DNA of 64,000 nucleotides, taken from contig JAEWZE010000048.1 of the NCBI GenBank assembly GCA_023395465.1, positions 62,001 to 126,000 on the forward strand, in the 5' to 3' direction. Shown piece by piece: positions 30,339 through 40,559 of the stretch (within the stretch, counting starts at the first letter, position 1; every line of letters starts with the position of its first letter). Below the pieces are notes generated by a model. The model made no database searches and was not told the DNA's origin. It saw only the letters and a list, made by a program, of their open reading frames with translations. The DNA is from Pseudomonadota bacterium. GTDB lineage: Bacteria > Pseudomonadota > Gammaproteobacteria > Xanthomonadales > Xanthomonadaceae. Position numbers and translations under genes: made by a program.

Positions 30339-31604
30339 ATGTTCCTGCAGCACGGCAAGCTGACCTACGCCTTGGGCCTTGAATGGGCCGAGGTCGAAGG
30401 CGTGTCGCCGGCTCAACACCTTCGTGAGCTGCTCGGCGAAGGCGCGAAGGCCTACTTCCAGGTGGTCGGCAGTCGCCGCGAGGGCCAGCGGGTAGGCTTC
30501 GTGCGCGAGGTGCCGGAAGCCACGGGCAAGAGCAAGGTGAAGGTCCTGAGCCTTGCCGCCACCGTCGCGGCGAGGGGCGAGGATGGAATCTACTTCCTCG
30601 ACTTGGGCCAGACCGGTTGGTATGCGGTCGTCCAGGGCGGCGAACTGTTGCGCGCGAGCGGCGAGATGCTCATGCCGCTGGACCACGCCATCGATGCCGT
30701 CCAGCAGCTGGCATCCACCCTCGACCTTCCGATCTACGGATCGAGTGCAAAGCTGCAGGGAGCAGCTGCGTTCACGCTCGCCGACCTGGACTCAATGCGC
30801 CGCTGGCCGGCACCGATGCAAGTCCTGGGCAAGGGCGATGTGCAGGGGCTGGTGGGCGCCGTCCTCTTGCTGGCCGTCCTCGCTGGGATTGCCTATGGCG
30901 GGTGGTTCCTGTTCCTCCGGTCGCCAACTCCTTCCGTCTCGCCTCAGCAGGAAGCCCGGCTCGCATCGATCCGTGACTACACGCAGGCGATGACTGCAGC
31001 CATGCCCAAGCTCAATCCCGACCCGGCATGGTTGGTCGACAGCTACCGCGAAGCGATGGCCACCTTCCCGGCAGACGCGGAAGGATGGGTGCTCGACTCG
31101 ATGGCCTGTACGGCCGAGCAGTGCGGCGCGACGTACGCGATCTCCGATCGCCACACCACATTCTCGCTGGCCGGCATGCGTGATCGCTTCGGGGCCTCTC
31201 GTGTGCACCTGCGCCCCGACGGCCGCTCGCTCGTGGTCACCATGGACAACGTACTGCCGCCCCTGTTTTGGAGCGCGGAGCAGATCCTTGATCCACCTTC
31301 GCCGGAAGTGACGCTGGTAGACGCCCATGGCGTGCTCCGCATCCGCGTGCCGCAGGTGCTGATTGAACAATCGATGCACCGTGAGTCGCTGAGCCAGGGG
31401 ACACAGCCGCTCGGGCACGCCGGCATCGCGCGCGAAACCATCGTCACAAGCGGTCCGGAGTCCTACGTGCTTCCGACCTTGGGATTGCTGGTCGAGACGC
31501 TCGGCCCGCTGGGGTTCACCCCGGAAACCTTCGACCTGACCACGTACCAGCCCGGACGTGACGCGATGTGGCGCGTGACGTGGGCGCGGATGGCGAGAGA
31601 ATGA
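30339..31604 (+). CDS. PilO2-like type IVb pilus protein
   Basis: A 421-residue protein with a single membrane segment at about residues 170-195 (LVGAVLLLAVLAGIAYGGWFLFL). A cytosolic N-terminal domain (LTYALGLEWAEVEGVSPAQHLRELL) and a large periplasmic C-terminal domain match PilO2-type proteins. It overlaps the ATPase gene by 4 nt. It probably aligns the ATPase with the secretin. Confidence 0.75.
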   Translation: MFLQHGKLTYALGLEWAEVEGVSPAQHLRELLGEGAKAYFQVVGSRREGQRVGFVREVPEATGKSKVKVLSLAATVAARGEDGIYFLDLGQTGWYAVVQGGELLRASGEMLMPLDHAIDAVQQLASTLDLPIYGSSAKLQGAAAFTLADLDSMRRWPAPMQVLGKGDVQGLVGAVLLLAVLAGIAYGGWFLFLRSPTPSVSPQQEARLASIRDYTQAMTAAMPKLNPDPAWLVDSYREAMATFPADAEGWVLDSMACTAEQCGATYAISDRHTTFSLAGMRDRFGASRVHLRPDGRSLVVTMDNVLPPLFWSAEQILDPPSPEVTLVDAHGVLRIRVPQVLIEQSMHRESLSQGTQPLGHAGIARETIVTSGPESYVLPTLGLLVETLGPLGFTPETFDLTTYQPGRDAMWRVTWARMARE

Positions 31605-33451
31605 CGATGGAACTCGATCACACGATCGCCATGTCCACGACGGACGCCCCTGACCTCGCGGGTGACGCAACACCGCTGCCGGCCGCGATCCAGTGGCTTG
31701 TGGACCAAGAGCTGGTCACCGAACGCGACGGTCGCCGCGCGACTGCGGCTGCAGGCGGAATGGGTAAAGATCCCATGCTCTACTTCCGCGGCCGAGTGAG
31801 CCTGGCCGACCTGCATGAGGCGGCGTTGCGTGCAGGAACGCCGTTGGAGGTGTCGCGGCTGGCAGACCTGCCCGAATGGACATTGGTCCTGAACGATGTT
31901 GGCGGCAGGTTCGCTTCCTCTGTCCGGAACCCGCGGCTGGCAGTGATCGCGAACGACAAGGAAGCCGGCCGCAGCCAGCTGCGTTGCTTCGTCGTGCATT
32001 CGCCTGGCGTCCCAAAGGCTGAACTATCCGCTGCAGTGACGAGCGTTATCGGCGCCCGTTTCCACATGGCAGGCCTGATGGAGGTGCCCGAGCAGATCCT
32101 CGCAAACTTGTACGGCGAGTGGGACGGCCGCGGCCGCAAGGGGTACCAGTCGGCCAACACGGATGCCGAACTGCACACCGAGTTCGACAAGATCTGCCAG
32201 GACGCGATCGACCTGCGCGCGTCGGACATCCACATCAGCTCAACCGGTAACACAGGCGCAATTCACATCCGCATCGACGGACAACTCGAGCACTACCGGG
32301 ACATGTCGGCCGAGCATGCGATGGAACTGTGCGCCTCCGTATACAACACCCTGTCAGAGGCATCGTCAGTAAAGGAGTCCTTCGTCTACAGCAAGCCGCT
32401 TGATGCGTCCATCGAACGCCAGCTCAAGCAGGGACTCTTCCGCTTCCGCTTCTCGAACATCCCGATGGCGCCAGCCGGGTTTGACGTCACGCTGCGCATC
32501 ATTCCTATCGGCGTGACCACAAAGCGCCAGTCGCCTGAAGAGCTCGGCTACTCGCCCGACCAGGCGCACGCGCTGGAGCGAATGTTCGCCAAGTCGTCGG
32601 GGATGATCCTGTTCGCAGGCACGACTGGATCGGGCAAGTCGACCTCGATGGCCAACATGATTCGCAAAATGGCCGAGGAGAGTCCTGGCAAGAAGATCAG
32701 GACGGTCGAAGAGCCGGTGGAGATCATGATTCCGGGTGCCTACCAGCATCCAGTGACGCGCATCAAGGGCGACAGGCAGGACTTCCTGATCATGCTGCGC
32801 CAGCTCATGCGCTCCGACCCGGACACCATCATGATCGGCGAAATCCGCGACGGCGACACTGCCGAGGTGGCGATCCAAGCCGTTCGATCGGGCCATCTCT
32901 GCGTATCGACCATCCACGCGGACGGGGCTCCGATCTGTTACGACCGCTTGGTGGGCATGGGCATCCCGCGCTTGGACATGGCATCGGTGAACCTGGTGGT
33001 GGGCTTGGTCTACCAGAAGCTGGTGCCAGTCTTGTGCCCCCATTGCAAGCTCCGAGCCGACAGCGTGGACGCGGATATTCACGGCGAAGATGTCGCCGAC
33101 CGGCTTGACCGGGTGCGCGCAGTCAACAAGGACAGCATCGAGGGCATCTACCTACGGGCGCCGCTAGGCTGCCAGGAGTGCCGCAACCGTGGAGTGAACG
33201 GCCGGACGGTGTGCGCGGAGATCCTGCGGCCTACGCCCGACATGCTCGAGGCGGTCGCAACGGGCGACTCCCGCGGGCTATGGCGCCTGTGGCGCCGATC
33301 CATAGTGCAGGCCGACCCCGCAAACATGACCGGGCGGACCGCCTTCGAGCACGCACTCCACAAGATGAGGCTCGGCGTTCTGGCGCCAGAAGACATTGAA
33401 CGCGAGTTCCACTATCTCGACGAGCCTGCGTTTGAGGAGTTCGACGCTTGA
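31601..33451 (+). CDS. pilQ: PilQ-type pilus assembly ATPase (GspE family)
   Basis: A 616-residue protein from ATG 31601, coupled to PilO2. The C-terminal ATPase carries Walker A GTTGSGKST (near residue 340), an Asp box RTVEEPVE, Walker B DTIMIGEIRDGD and the His box ATIHADG. Late in the protein a Cys pair (CPHC ... CQEC) resembles the zinc-binding tetracysteine of GspE. The N-terminal 200 residues are a divergent GspE-N-like domain. It drives pilin polymerisation. Confidence 0.9.
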   Translation: MTMELDHTIAMSTTDAPDLAGDATPLPAAIQWLVDQELVTERDGRRATAAAGGMGKDPMLYFRGRVSLADLHEAALRAGTPLEVSRLADLPEWTLVLNDVGGRFASSVRNPRLAVIANDKEAGRSQLRCFVVHSPGVPKAELSAAVTSVIGARFHMAGLMEVPEQILANLYGEWDGRGRKGYQSANTDAELHTEFDKICQDAIDLRASDIHISSTGNTGAIHIRIDGQLEHYRDMSAEHAMELCASVYNTLSEASSVKESFVYSKPLDASIERQLKQGLFRFRFSNIPMAPAGFDVTLRIIPIGVTTKRQSPEELGYSPDQAHALERMFAKSSGMILFAGTTGSGKSTSMANMIRKMAEESPGKKIRTVEEPVEIMIPGAYQHPVTRIKGDRQDFLIMLRQLMRSDPDTIMIGEIRDGDTAEVAIQAVRSGHLCVSTIHADGAPICYDRLVGMGIPRLDMASVNLVVGLVYQKLVPVLCPHCKLRADSVDADIHGEDVADRLDRVRAVNKDSIEGIYLRAPLGCQECRNRGVNGRTVCAEILRPTPDMLEAVATGDSRGLWRLWRRSIVQADPANMTGRTAFEHALHKMRLGVLAPEDIEREFHYLDEPAFEEFDA

Positions 33452-34626
33452 ACGGACTGATGAGCGTCAACCTGCTTGAGTCGTTCGACCTGCAGACCAC
33501 GTTGCTTCGCATGTCCTTTGGACGCAAGACGCGGCGCGACCTTTACGCACAGCTCGCCTCGTTCGTTGCCGAGGGGCTGCCTCCCTACCGGACGATCCGA
33601 CGTGTCAACGAGATCGCCAAGGAGCGCCTGGAGGTACGAGGTGGCGTGGTTGGCGCGCTCGACCGAATCGCGAACATTGCTTCCGGACAGCGTCGGCAAC
33701 TCGCATCGCGAACGAGGGTCCTCGATGCAGTTCTTGCTCGTATGGCCCAAGGCAAGAACCTTGCTGACAGCCTGCGTCAGTGGATACCGCACGAAGAGGC
33801 AGAAATGCTGCGCACCGGCGAGAGTGCCGATCGCCTGGAGCAGACGCTGCTCGAACTCGAACACCTGCTGCGCGTCAAGCTAGACATCGCAACGCTCCTT
33901 CGAAAAGCCGCTCTCGGCGCGCTCGCGCGACTGGGGGTTCTCGTTGCGATGATGTTCTACATCCTCAGCACCGTACTCAAGGAAGCCCGCAACCTGGTTA
34001 GCGACGAGCTGTTCGCGGAGATGACGCTGGCGCCCCTGTATTTCCGTCTTGGTGAGCTGTTCCTGCAATGGTTCGTCCCGTTGGTTGGCGTGCTGGCTGC
34101 CTCCTCGGTAGCGGTCGCGCTTAGCCTGCCGCGTTGGCGGCCGAGTGGATTGAGGCTCTACCTGGACACCTATGTGCCACCGTGGAACCTGTACTCGCGC
34201 GTCCAATCCGCGACGCTGCTGACCTCCGCGAGCGCGATGATGGAATCGGGCCGGCAGTTCCGCGAGTCTCTTGTCGGCCTCAGCCACCAGGGCACGCCAT
34301 GGCTGCGCCAACACTGTCGGAAGATGCTCGGCCGCCTTGAGCGTGGTCGATCGGACGCAGAAGCCCTGCAGACCGGGATGCTGCCATGGGAGCTGGAGGA
34401 CCGCCTGGCGGTGTACGCGATGCTCGCGGACTTCAAGCAGGTCATGCGCGCAGTTGCGCGTGATTCGCTGGAGATGGTCATTCGGAACGTCACGGCTATT
34501 GGCGCTCTGATGAACCTTTTCGCGATGCTCGCCCTGGGCGGATTCCTGATCCTCACGATATTCGCGGTCGGCGAGATCGCGCTTGAAGCGCAGTCGGCTA
34601 TCGGCAGCGCGACGCCTAAGACGTAA
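33448..34626 (+). CDS. pilR: PilR-type inner-membrane platform protein (T2SF family)
   Basis: A 392-residue protein with three strongly hydrophobic segments (LGVLVAMMFYILSTVL, LFLQWFVPLVGVLAASSVAVAL and MNLFAMLALGGFLILTIFAV). It has two T2SF-like repeats (TRRDLYAQLASFVAEGLPPY, LLTSASAMMESGRQF). The start is TTG 33448, which has GAGGAG 8 nt upstream and overlaps the ATPase stop. ATG 33460 is an alternative. It is the membrane base for the ATPase and pilin. Confidence 0.88.
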   Translation: MNGLMSVNLLESFDLQTTLLRMSFGRKTRRDLYAQLASFVAEGLPPYRTIRRVNEIAKERLEVRGGVVGALDRIANIASGQRRQLASRTRVLDAVLARMAQGKNLADSLRQWIPHEEAEMLRTGESADRLEQTLLELEHLLRVKLDIATLLRKAALGALARLGVLVAMMFYILSTVLKEARNLVSDELFAEMTLAPLYFRLGELFLQWFVPLVGVLAASSVAVALSLPRWRPSGLRLYLDTYVPPWNLYSRVQSATLLTSASAMMESGRQFRESLVGLSHQGTPWLRQHCRKMLGRLERGRSDAEALQTGMLPWELEDRLAVYAMLADFKQVMRAVARDSLEMVIRNVTAIGALMNLFAMLALGGFLILTIFAVGEIALEAQSAIGSATPKT

Positions 34627-34646
34627 CACCAACCAAGGAGCCATAG

Positions 34647-35222
34647 ATGTTCATTCGCCGATCCATTCCCAATTCCTTCAACCGTCGCAAGCAGGCGGGT
34701 CTGACCCTCATCGAACTCGCCATCGGCCTGGCTATCGCCGCGGCGCTGATGTTCGGGCTGTTCTATGTGGTGGGCGTGGCAAACGCCAAGAGGCTGACCA
34801 CCAGCGACGCCCAGGCCCTCACCATGATGGCTAACGACCTGCGTACCAAGTTCTCGGGTCAGGGCAATTTCCAGGGTCTGACAACCTCCACCCTGATCCA
34901 GCTGGGCATCCCGCCCGAGCACATGATCAACGGCACCGCGCTGCAGTCGGGCTTCTCCACGCCGATCACCGCCACCTCAACGAACGTGAACGGTCAGGCG
35001 AATGATGGTTTCGAGTTTGACTTCGCCCAGTATCCGGCAAAGTCCTGCTCTGACTTCGTGATGGCTGCGGCACACAACTTCAGCAAGGTCACCATCGGCA
35101 GCAACGTCGTGAAGAACGTCGGCACCGGCAACATCGATGGTGAGATCACCGTCGTCGAGCTTGCCAACTGCGAAGGTAGCAACGGGGTCGTGAGTTCGCT
35201 CAAGTTCGCCCAGGGCCGATGA
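34647..35222 (+). CDS. pilS: PilS-type major prepilin
   Basis: A 191-residue type IVb prepilin with AAGGAG before the ATG. The leader of 18 residues ends RRKQAG, then LTLIELAIGLAIAAALM begins the mature pilin with Glu5. This is the classic type III signal, cut by a prepilin peptidase, and no such peptidase is seen in the window. A Cys pair near the C-terminus (SCSDFVMAA ... ELANCEG) probably forms the D-loop disulfide. Confidence 0.9.
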   Translation: MFIRRSIPNSFNRRKQAGLTLIELAIGLAIAAALMFGLFYVVGVANAKRLTTSDAQALTMMANDLRTKFSGQGNFQGLTTSTLIQLGIPPEHMINGTALQSGFSTPITATSTNVNGQANDGFEFDFAQYPAKSCSDFVMAAAHNFSKVTIGSNVVKNVGTGNIDGEITVVELANCEGSNGVVSSLKFAQGR

Positions 35223-35226
35223 CACG

Positions 35227-36432
35227 ATGAAGCGGGTAAGGGCGAGCACCATGCGGCCCCGGGCACATGAGAGGGGCAGCATGCTGCTGGGGTCGATCTT
35301 TGCCCTCGTCATCATGTCGGCCGCCATCGTCATGTACCTGCGCTTCGAGGATCGCCGGCACCTGATCAACGTTGCCGCTGTCGAAGGGGAGAGCTTGGCG
35401 CAATTCGTGGTCGGGCTTCGCGGTTTCATGGCCGCAGCCCAAGCCGAGCCGTCCCTATACCCCTCCGGCGCGCAGGCGGGGGTGAACTGGCTCAAGGCGC
35501 CTGCCTGTGGCGGACGCGCGGGCAACCCTGATGCAGGGCATGTGCCCTGCAACTTCACGGGTGGCACGTTTGGTGGGCTCTATCGCACGACGTTCGCCCG
35601 TGACCTTGCGACCGGGTCGCTCGAGCTGCGCACGTCGTTTGTGGTGCCCAGGTTTGGTGGCGCAGACGCGGCTGGGTCCACCAACAAGAACGCGATCATG
35701 CTGGCGGAGCGAGTCGTTCGGACAGCCCTTGCTGGCCAGGCCAACCCAAGCAACGGGGTCTTCTTCGCCGCATTTGCGAATGTAGCGCAGACGGCTAATG
35801 GCCCCCATACAGCCGCGATGGGCGCGCCTGCAGGGAACTCCGGCCGCGTCGTCGTGGTGGTCACGAACGCGCCAAGCCACGACATCTTCCTGAGAACGGA
35901 TGGCACCAACAAGATGCTGGCAAACCTGGACATGGGCGGAATGTCCATCGCCAACGCCAGGGATGGCCGGTTCGAGGGAGACGTCAATGTCCAAGAGCGA
36001 CTGCAAGTCCGGGCGGGCATCACCGTGACCGAGGGCGCGGGCGATTTTCGAGAAGGCTTGATTACCACCGAGGCTTTCCTCAGCACCATCGGTCACTACG
36101 CAACGCAGGGCGTGTATGACGCCGAGGTCCACACTGGATCAGGGGCCTACACCATCCCCAAGCCAGACTGCTCCAAGGCCGGGAATAATCCCGGCATCTA
36201 CACGGCATTGCAAAGCACGGGTACACCCAACGACGGCGGCTACGCCGGCGATGCGATCTACGAGGCGCGTGTAGATGTCTTCGACCAAGGCGGAAGCTGG
36301 CGCGTGGTGCCCATCGTACAGACGACGAAGTTCGACTTGAGCAGGGAGGGTCTCGACATCACTTTGCGAAAGGGCGTCTCCAGCACATCAGGCGCTAGTG
36401 CACGCGTCCTGGTGTTGCGCCGCTGCCGTTGA
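35227..36432 (+). CDS. PilV-like minor pilin / tip adhesin
   Basis: A 401-residue protein starting 4 nt after pilS. A short leader ending HERG is followed by SMLLGSIFALVIMSAAIVMYL, a prepilin-like helix without the usual Glu5. A large extracellular part follows. In R64 the last exon of PilV is switched by a shufflon. I see no inverted repeats or recombinase here, so this copy appears to be fixed. It probably decides recipient contact. Confidence 0.7.
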   Translation: MKRVRASTMRPRAHERGSMLLGSIFALVIMSAAIVMYLRFEDRRHLINVAAVEGESLAQFVVGLRGFMAAAQAEPSLYPSGAQAGVNWLKAPACGGRAGNPDAGHVPCNFTGGTFGGLYRTTFARDLATGSLELRTSFVVPRFGGADAAGSTNKNAIMLAERVVRTALAGQANPSNGVFFAAFANVAQTANGPHTAAMGAPAGNSGRVVVVVTNAPSHDIFLRTDGTNKMLANLDMGGMSIANARDGRFEGDVNVQERLQVRAGITVTEGAGDFREGLITTEAFLSTIGHYATQGVYDAEVHTGSGAYTIPKPDCSKAGNNPGIYTALQSTGTPNDGGYAGDAIYEARVDVFDQGGSWRVVPIVQTTKFDLSREGLDITLRKGVSSTSGASARVLVLRRCR

Positions 36433-36539
36433 CCAGCACAGGCATGCAACCACGGCCCTATGCGTTGTGGTTGCAGAATCGGAACCGTTCTATTGTTCGT
36501 GGCGCGCCAGATGTGGTCTGGCGCATCCGGAGACACTCG

Positions 36540-37259
<720 letters not shown>

Positions 37260-37276
37260 ACGCGGACGCTGGTGAG

Positions 37277-37312
37277 GCGAAGGGCAGGCTTAGGCTTGCC
37301 CTTCGCTTTTTT
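37277..37312 (+). terminator. Rho-independent terminator ending the pil operon
   Basis: GCGAAGGGCA (37277-37286) pairs with TGCCCTTCGC (37297-37306) around GGCTTAGGCT, followed by TTTTTT. It lies 18 bp after the proline-rich gene and ends the pil transcript. Confidence 0.92.
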
Positions 37313-37401
37313 GTGTAACCCCGGGCGAGTCCGGATAGGTTGCGCGCCCAAGAGTCCGACCAGGTGACTAACGTCAGTGTCTCGCCTCCGGGACTGTCGC
37401 T

Positions 37402-38154
37402 TTGGTTGACCTGCCGCCCAATATCGATCTAGACGTCGCCCGATGCGTCGTCTCAGCCGCGCGTCACTACAGCCTCGACCCCCGAATTACATTCGAGCGC
37501 ATCGCCGCACGTCGAGGGCAATCTGGTGAGGTTCGCCAGACCCCCGGTGGGGAAGAGCTGGGCATCTATGGCGTTCCTGCCGCGAGCCTGAACCAGCTTC
37601 ATGGAAGCCGCGTCACGCGGGAACAGCTTCGTGACGACGACTGCCTTAACGTCTCCGTCGGCGTCTACCTGCAGTGGCGCACGCAGCACACCGTCGCGGC
37701 GACGACTGCCCGACCCCTGCCGATACTGGCAGGCGGCGCGCCCGCGATGTCGACTGGTACTGCGGGTGCCGGAAAGCCTCTGCCGCGACTAGATGCGTCG
37801 GCCCAGCAGTGCGTCAATGCCGCAGCGGCCGCGTACCGCATTCCGCAGGCCGTCTTCCGTGCGGTGCTCACCACCGAAGGCGGCTGGGTGGGCCTCAAGA
37901 AGCGCAACACGAACGGGTCCTACGACATGGGGCCGGCGCAGATCAACACGATCCACCTGCCTGAGCTTGCCAAGAGCGGCATCACAGAGGACATGCTCGT
38001 AGGCGATGCGTGCGTCAACGTCTACGTCGCTGCTTACCGGCTGCGCGTGGAGATTGAACGCGCAGGCGAGTTCTGGCGTGGCGTGGGCAACTACCACTCG
38101 CGTACCCCCCACCTGCATCAGCGCTACCTCGCGCGCGTGATGAAGAATCTCTGA
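37402..38154 (+). CDS. Lytic transglycosylase with duplicated SLT domain, first copy degenerate
   Basis: A 250-residue protein starting at TTG 37402; the start is uncertain because no good ribosome-binding site is seen. The C-terminal half is an SLT domain with Glu159 in LTTEGGWVG, then YDMGPAQIN and NYHSRTP. The N-terminal half aligns with the same fold (ARCVVSAARHYSLDP ... YGVPAASLNQL ... LRDDDCLNVSVGVYLQW), but has Arg38 at the catalytic position, so it is probably inactive. It probably opens peptidoglycan for the pilus or mating apparatus, as PilT of R64 does. Confidence 0.75.
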   Translation: MVDLPPNIDLDVARCVVSAARHYSLDPRITFERIAARRGQSGEVRQTPGGEELGIYGVPAASLNQLHGSRVTREQLRDDDCLNVSVGVYLQWRTQHTVAATTARPLPILAGGAPAMSTGTAGAGKPLPRLDASAQQCVNAAAAAYRIPQAVFRAVLTTEGGWVGLKKRNTNGSYDMGPAQINTIHLPELAKSGITEDMLVGDACVNVYVAAYRLRVEIERAGEFWRGVGNYHSRTPHLHQRYLARVMKNL

Positions 38155-38161
38155 GGCGCCC

Positions 38162-39250
38162 ATGCTCGACAATATCAACTGCCTGTTGCCGCTTACCGAG
38201 GACGACGTCCCGCGGATCCGCGACATCTATATCCCGCTGTCCAAACAGGGAATGGACCTGGGCTCAGCCGTGGCCTTCACGGGCGCGCCGATGGCCCGAC
38301 GCCTGTTCGACCCAGCCAGCGGAGCGGCCGCGAACCGCCTGTGGGACTTGGCCCAGCTGGTCGACAAGCAGATCGCGCGCAAGGTGACGCGCTTCCGCGT
38401 CGAGACGCCGGAGGTCTCCTACCGCGCCCAGGTGGGCCAGAACGCCCATGGCTCGGACTTGCAGCTGCGCGTGCTGCCCAAGGACGTTCCGCTTCTGTCC
38501 GAGCTGAGGATGCCGGAGGCCTGGCGAAGGCTTCTCCTCGATGAGACGCTGTTCAGTGGCGGCCTGGTGCTGTTCGCTGCGCCGCACGGGCAGGGCAAAA
38601 CGACCACGGCGTCCAGCATGGTCGCTTCTCGCCTGAGCATGTTCGGCGGCATGGCCAACACGTTCGAGGATCCGGCCGAACTGCCGCTACAGGGAGTCTG
38701 GGGACAGGGCGGACTGTGCATCCAGCGCCAACTCGATCGCGCCGGCGACGGGCAGGGTGCAACAGCTGCGAAGGAAGCCGCACTGCGCCAGTACCCGGCG
38801 GTCGGGTCGTGCACGATGCTCTTCATTGGCGAGATCACTGACGGCCCCAGCGCCGTGGAGGCCATCAAGGCGGCGGCCAACGGCCACCTGGTGATTGCCA
38901 CCATTCACGGTCGCGGCATCGAGGCAGCGCTGCGCAGGATGGTACTGCTCGCTTGCGGCGAGCTGGGCAACATGAGTGAGGCGAGCGTCCGCTCGATGCT
39001 GGCAGAAGTGCTCCGTGGCGTGATCCACCAGCGCCTGGTGTGGACGCTGGGAGGCACGGGCTGGTCGGCTGCGGAGGTTGAGGGCGATGTCGCCTGGGCT
39101 TCCGACGCCAGCAGGACACTGGCCACGGTGCTGCGCGACGGCTGCACCGAGCAGCTGCGCGCAGAACTCGCCGCCCAGGGCAGCATGCTGGCCAAGGATC
39201 CGCGCGCCTACCTGGATCTCCATGGCGTGCGCAGCGCCGGGCTGTCCTGA
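38162..39250 (+). CDS. PilT-like secretion ATPase
   Basis: A 362-residue protein with Walker A APHGQGKTTTAS (about residues 140-150), an Asp box NTFEDPAELPLQG and Walker B MLFIGEITDGPSAVEAIKAAANGHLVIATIHG. This places it in the PilT/GspE superfamily. It may power pilus retraction. The alternative is a DotB/TraJ-like ATPase of an IncI-type transfer system, which would need dot/tra genes outside this window. It overlaps rdgC by 1 nt. Confidence 0.7.
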   Translation: MLDNINCLLPLTEDDVPRIRDIYIPLSKQGMDLGSAVAFTGAPMARRLFDPASGAAANRLWDLAQLVDKQIARKVTRFRVETPEVSYRAQVGQNAHGSDLQLRVLPKDVPLLSELRMPEAWRRLLLDETLFSGGLVLFAAPHGQGKTTTASSMVASRLSMFGGMANTFEDPAELPLQGVWGQGGLCIQRQLDRAGDGQGATAAKEAALRQYPAVGSCTMLFIGEITDGPSAVEAIKAAANGHLVIATIHGRGIEAALRRMVLLACGELGNMSEASVRSMLAEVLRGVIHQRLVWTLGGTGWSAAEVEGDVAWASDASRTLATVLRDGCTEQLRAELAAQGSMLAKDPRAYLDLHGVRSAGLS

Positions 39251-40485
39251 TGTGGTGCAAGGGCTTGGAGGTATTCCAGGTCGAGGACGCTGATCCGACG
39301 ACCTGGGCCGACAGCTTCGCGGCGTATCCCCTGCAGGACCCGGTCGGCGCCGCGCGCCGGTCATTCGGGTTCGTGTCGCTGCCTGAAACCGAGCGGCTGC
39401 TGGACGAGCACGGCGAGCGTTATGCGTTCATGGTGGGGGTCGCCCAGCGCAACCTGCCGAAGGATGCGATCGAACGCGAGGCGCGCAAGCGTGCCAAGCA
39501 GCGCGGCGTGACGGATGTCGAGGTCGCAGGCGCCGTCAAGGGAAGCCTGGGCGAGGTAGAGGAGAGCATGCTGCCCCATGCCCCCATCACCGAATCGCGC
39601 ACGCCGGCGGTCTACTGCCACCGCGAACGGCTGCTCTACATCTTCGGCGCCAACCGCGCCGGGGTCGAGGCGCTGCAGGCCGCAGTGCGCCAGGCGCTCG
39701 GCTCGTTCGTCATCGTCCCTGTCCGGCCACGCATCCACCCGGGCCTGACGATGCTGCGCTGGCTGCGCGATCAGCAGCTGCCCGAGGGCCTCGAGCTGGG
39801 CGAGTCGATGGTCATGCGCACGGACGGAGATGGCGGAACCACCGCCTTCCGCAAGCAGCCGCTGTCCGGTGTGGACCGGGACTACTTCGATGAAGGCGAA
39901 GTTGTCCAGAAGATGGAGGTCCTCTGGCGCGGGGAGCTCGAGTTCACGCTGACCGAGAAGGGCGAGCTGACGAACATCGGCCCGATTGGTTGCAAGATGA
40001 AGCCGCACCTGGCGTTTGCGCACTGGCCAGAGATGATGAACAAGCTGCCCGAGTTCACGCGCGAGGTACTGGGCGTGCTGGGCGGGTTCTCGGAGCGCAC
40101 GATCGACGCCGCGGACGCCGCGCCGACGCCGCGCGCAGCCCCGCAGCCCCAGGCCTACGTACCGCTGGTGCTGCCAGATGCCCAGGCCACTCCGCGCCAG
40201 GTGCATGAGTGCCTCGACGTGGTCCACGAGCTGCGGCCGCTGGGCGGCATCGTGGTGATGCGCAGGCCGCTCGAGTCCTACCGCGCGGCATACGCGTGGG
40301 CGCAGTCGCGTGGTGTTGCCATCGAGCTGATGCCAATGCCCGAGTCGGACGCCGGCACTGTGCAACTGCACGAAGCAGCCACGGAAGTGCTCGCCTGGGG
40401 CGACCAGGACTGGGTACAGGTGGCCACGACCGGCGCAGCGCAGGCGCGAGGCATCCGAGTGCAGCTGGCGCAACCGACGGCCTAG
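39250..40485 (+). CDS. rdgC: RdgC-like recombination-associated protein with C-terminal extension
   Basis: A 411-residue protein starting MWCKGLEVFQV, the typical RdgC start, followed by NLPKDAIEREARKRAKQ, EVEESMLPHA, YCHRERLLYIFGANRAGVEAL and GLELGESMVMRTD. RdgC is a ring-shaped double-stranded DNA-binding protein that limits RecA. Residues of about 295-411, after FSERTIDAAD, form an added domain behind a Pro/Ala linker that I do not recognise. The gene is coupled to the PilT-like ATPase gene. Confidence 0.78.
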   Translation: MWCKGLEVFQVEDADPTTWADSFAAYPLQDPVGAARRSFGFVSLPETERLLDEHGERYAFMVGVAQRNLPKDAIEREARKRAKQRGVTDVEVAGAVKGSLGEVEESMLPHAPITESRTPAVYCHRERLLYIFGANRAGVEALQAAVRQALGSFVIVPVRPRIHPGLTMLRWLRDQQLPEGLELGESMVMRTDGDGGTTAFRKQPLSGVDRDYFDEGEVVQKMEVLWRGELEFTLTEKGELTNIGPIGCKMKPHLAFAHWPEMMNKLPEFTREVLGVLGGFSERTIDAADAAPTPRAAPQPQAYVPLVLPDAQATPRQVHECLDVVHELRPLGGIVVMRRPLESYRAAYAWAQSRGVAIELMPMPESDAGTVQLHEAATEVLAWGDQDWVQVATTGAAQARGIRVQLAQPTA

Positions 40486-40559
40486 AGGCGCCGGTTGTCC
40501 GGCCCTGGCAGGGAGCGTCTGACGAGAATCTGCGCTATCTCCACTGACCACGCAGAATC

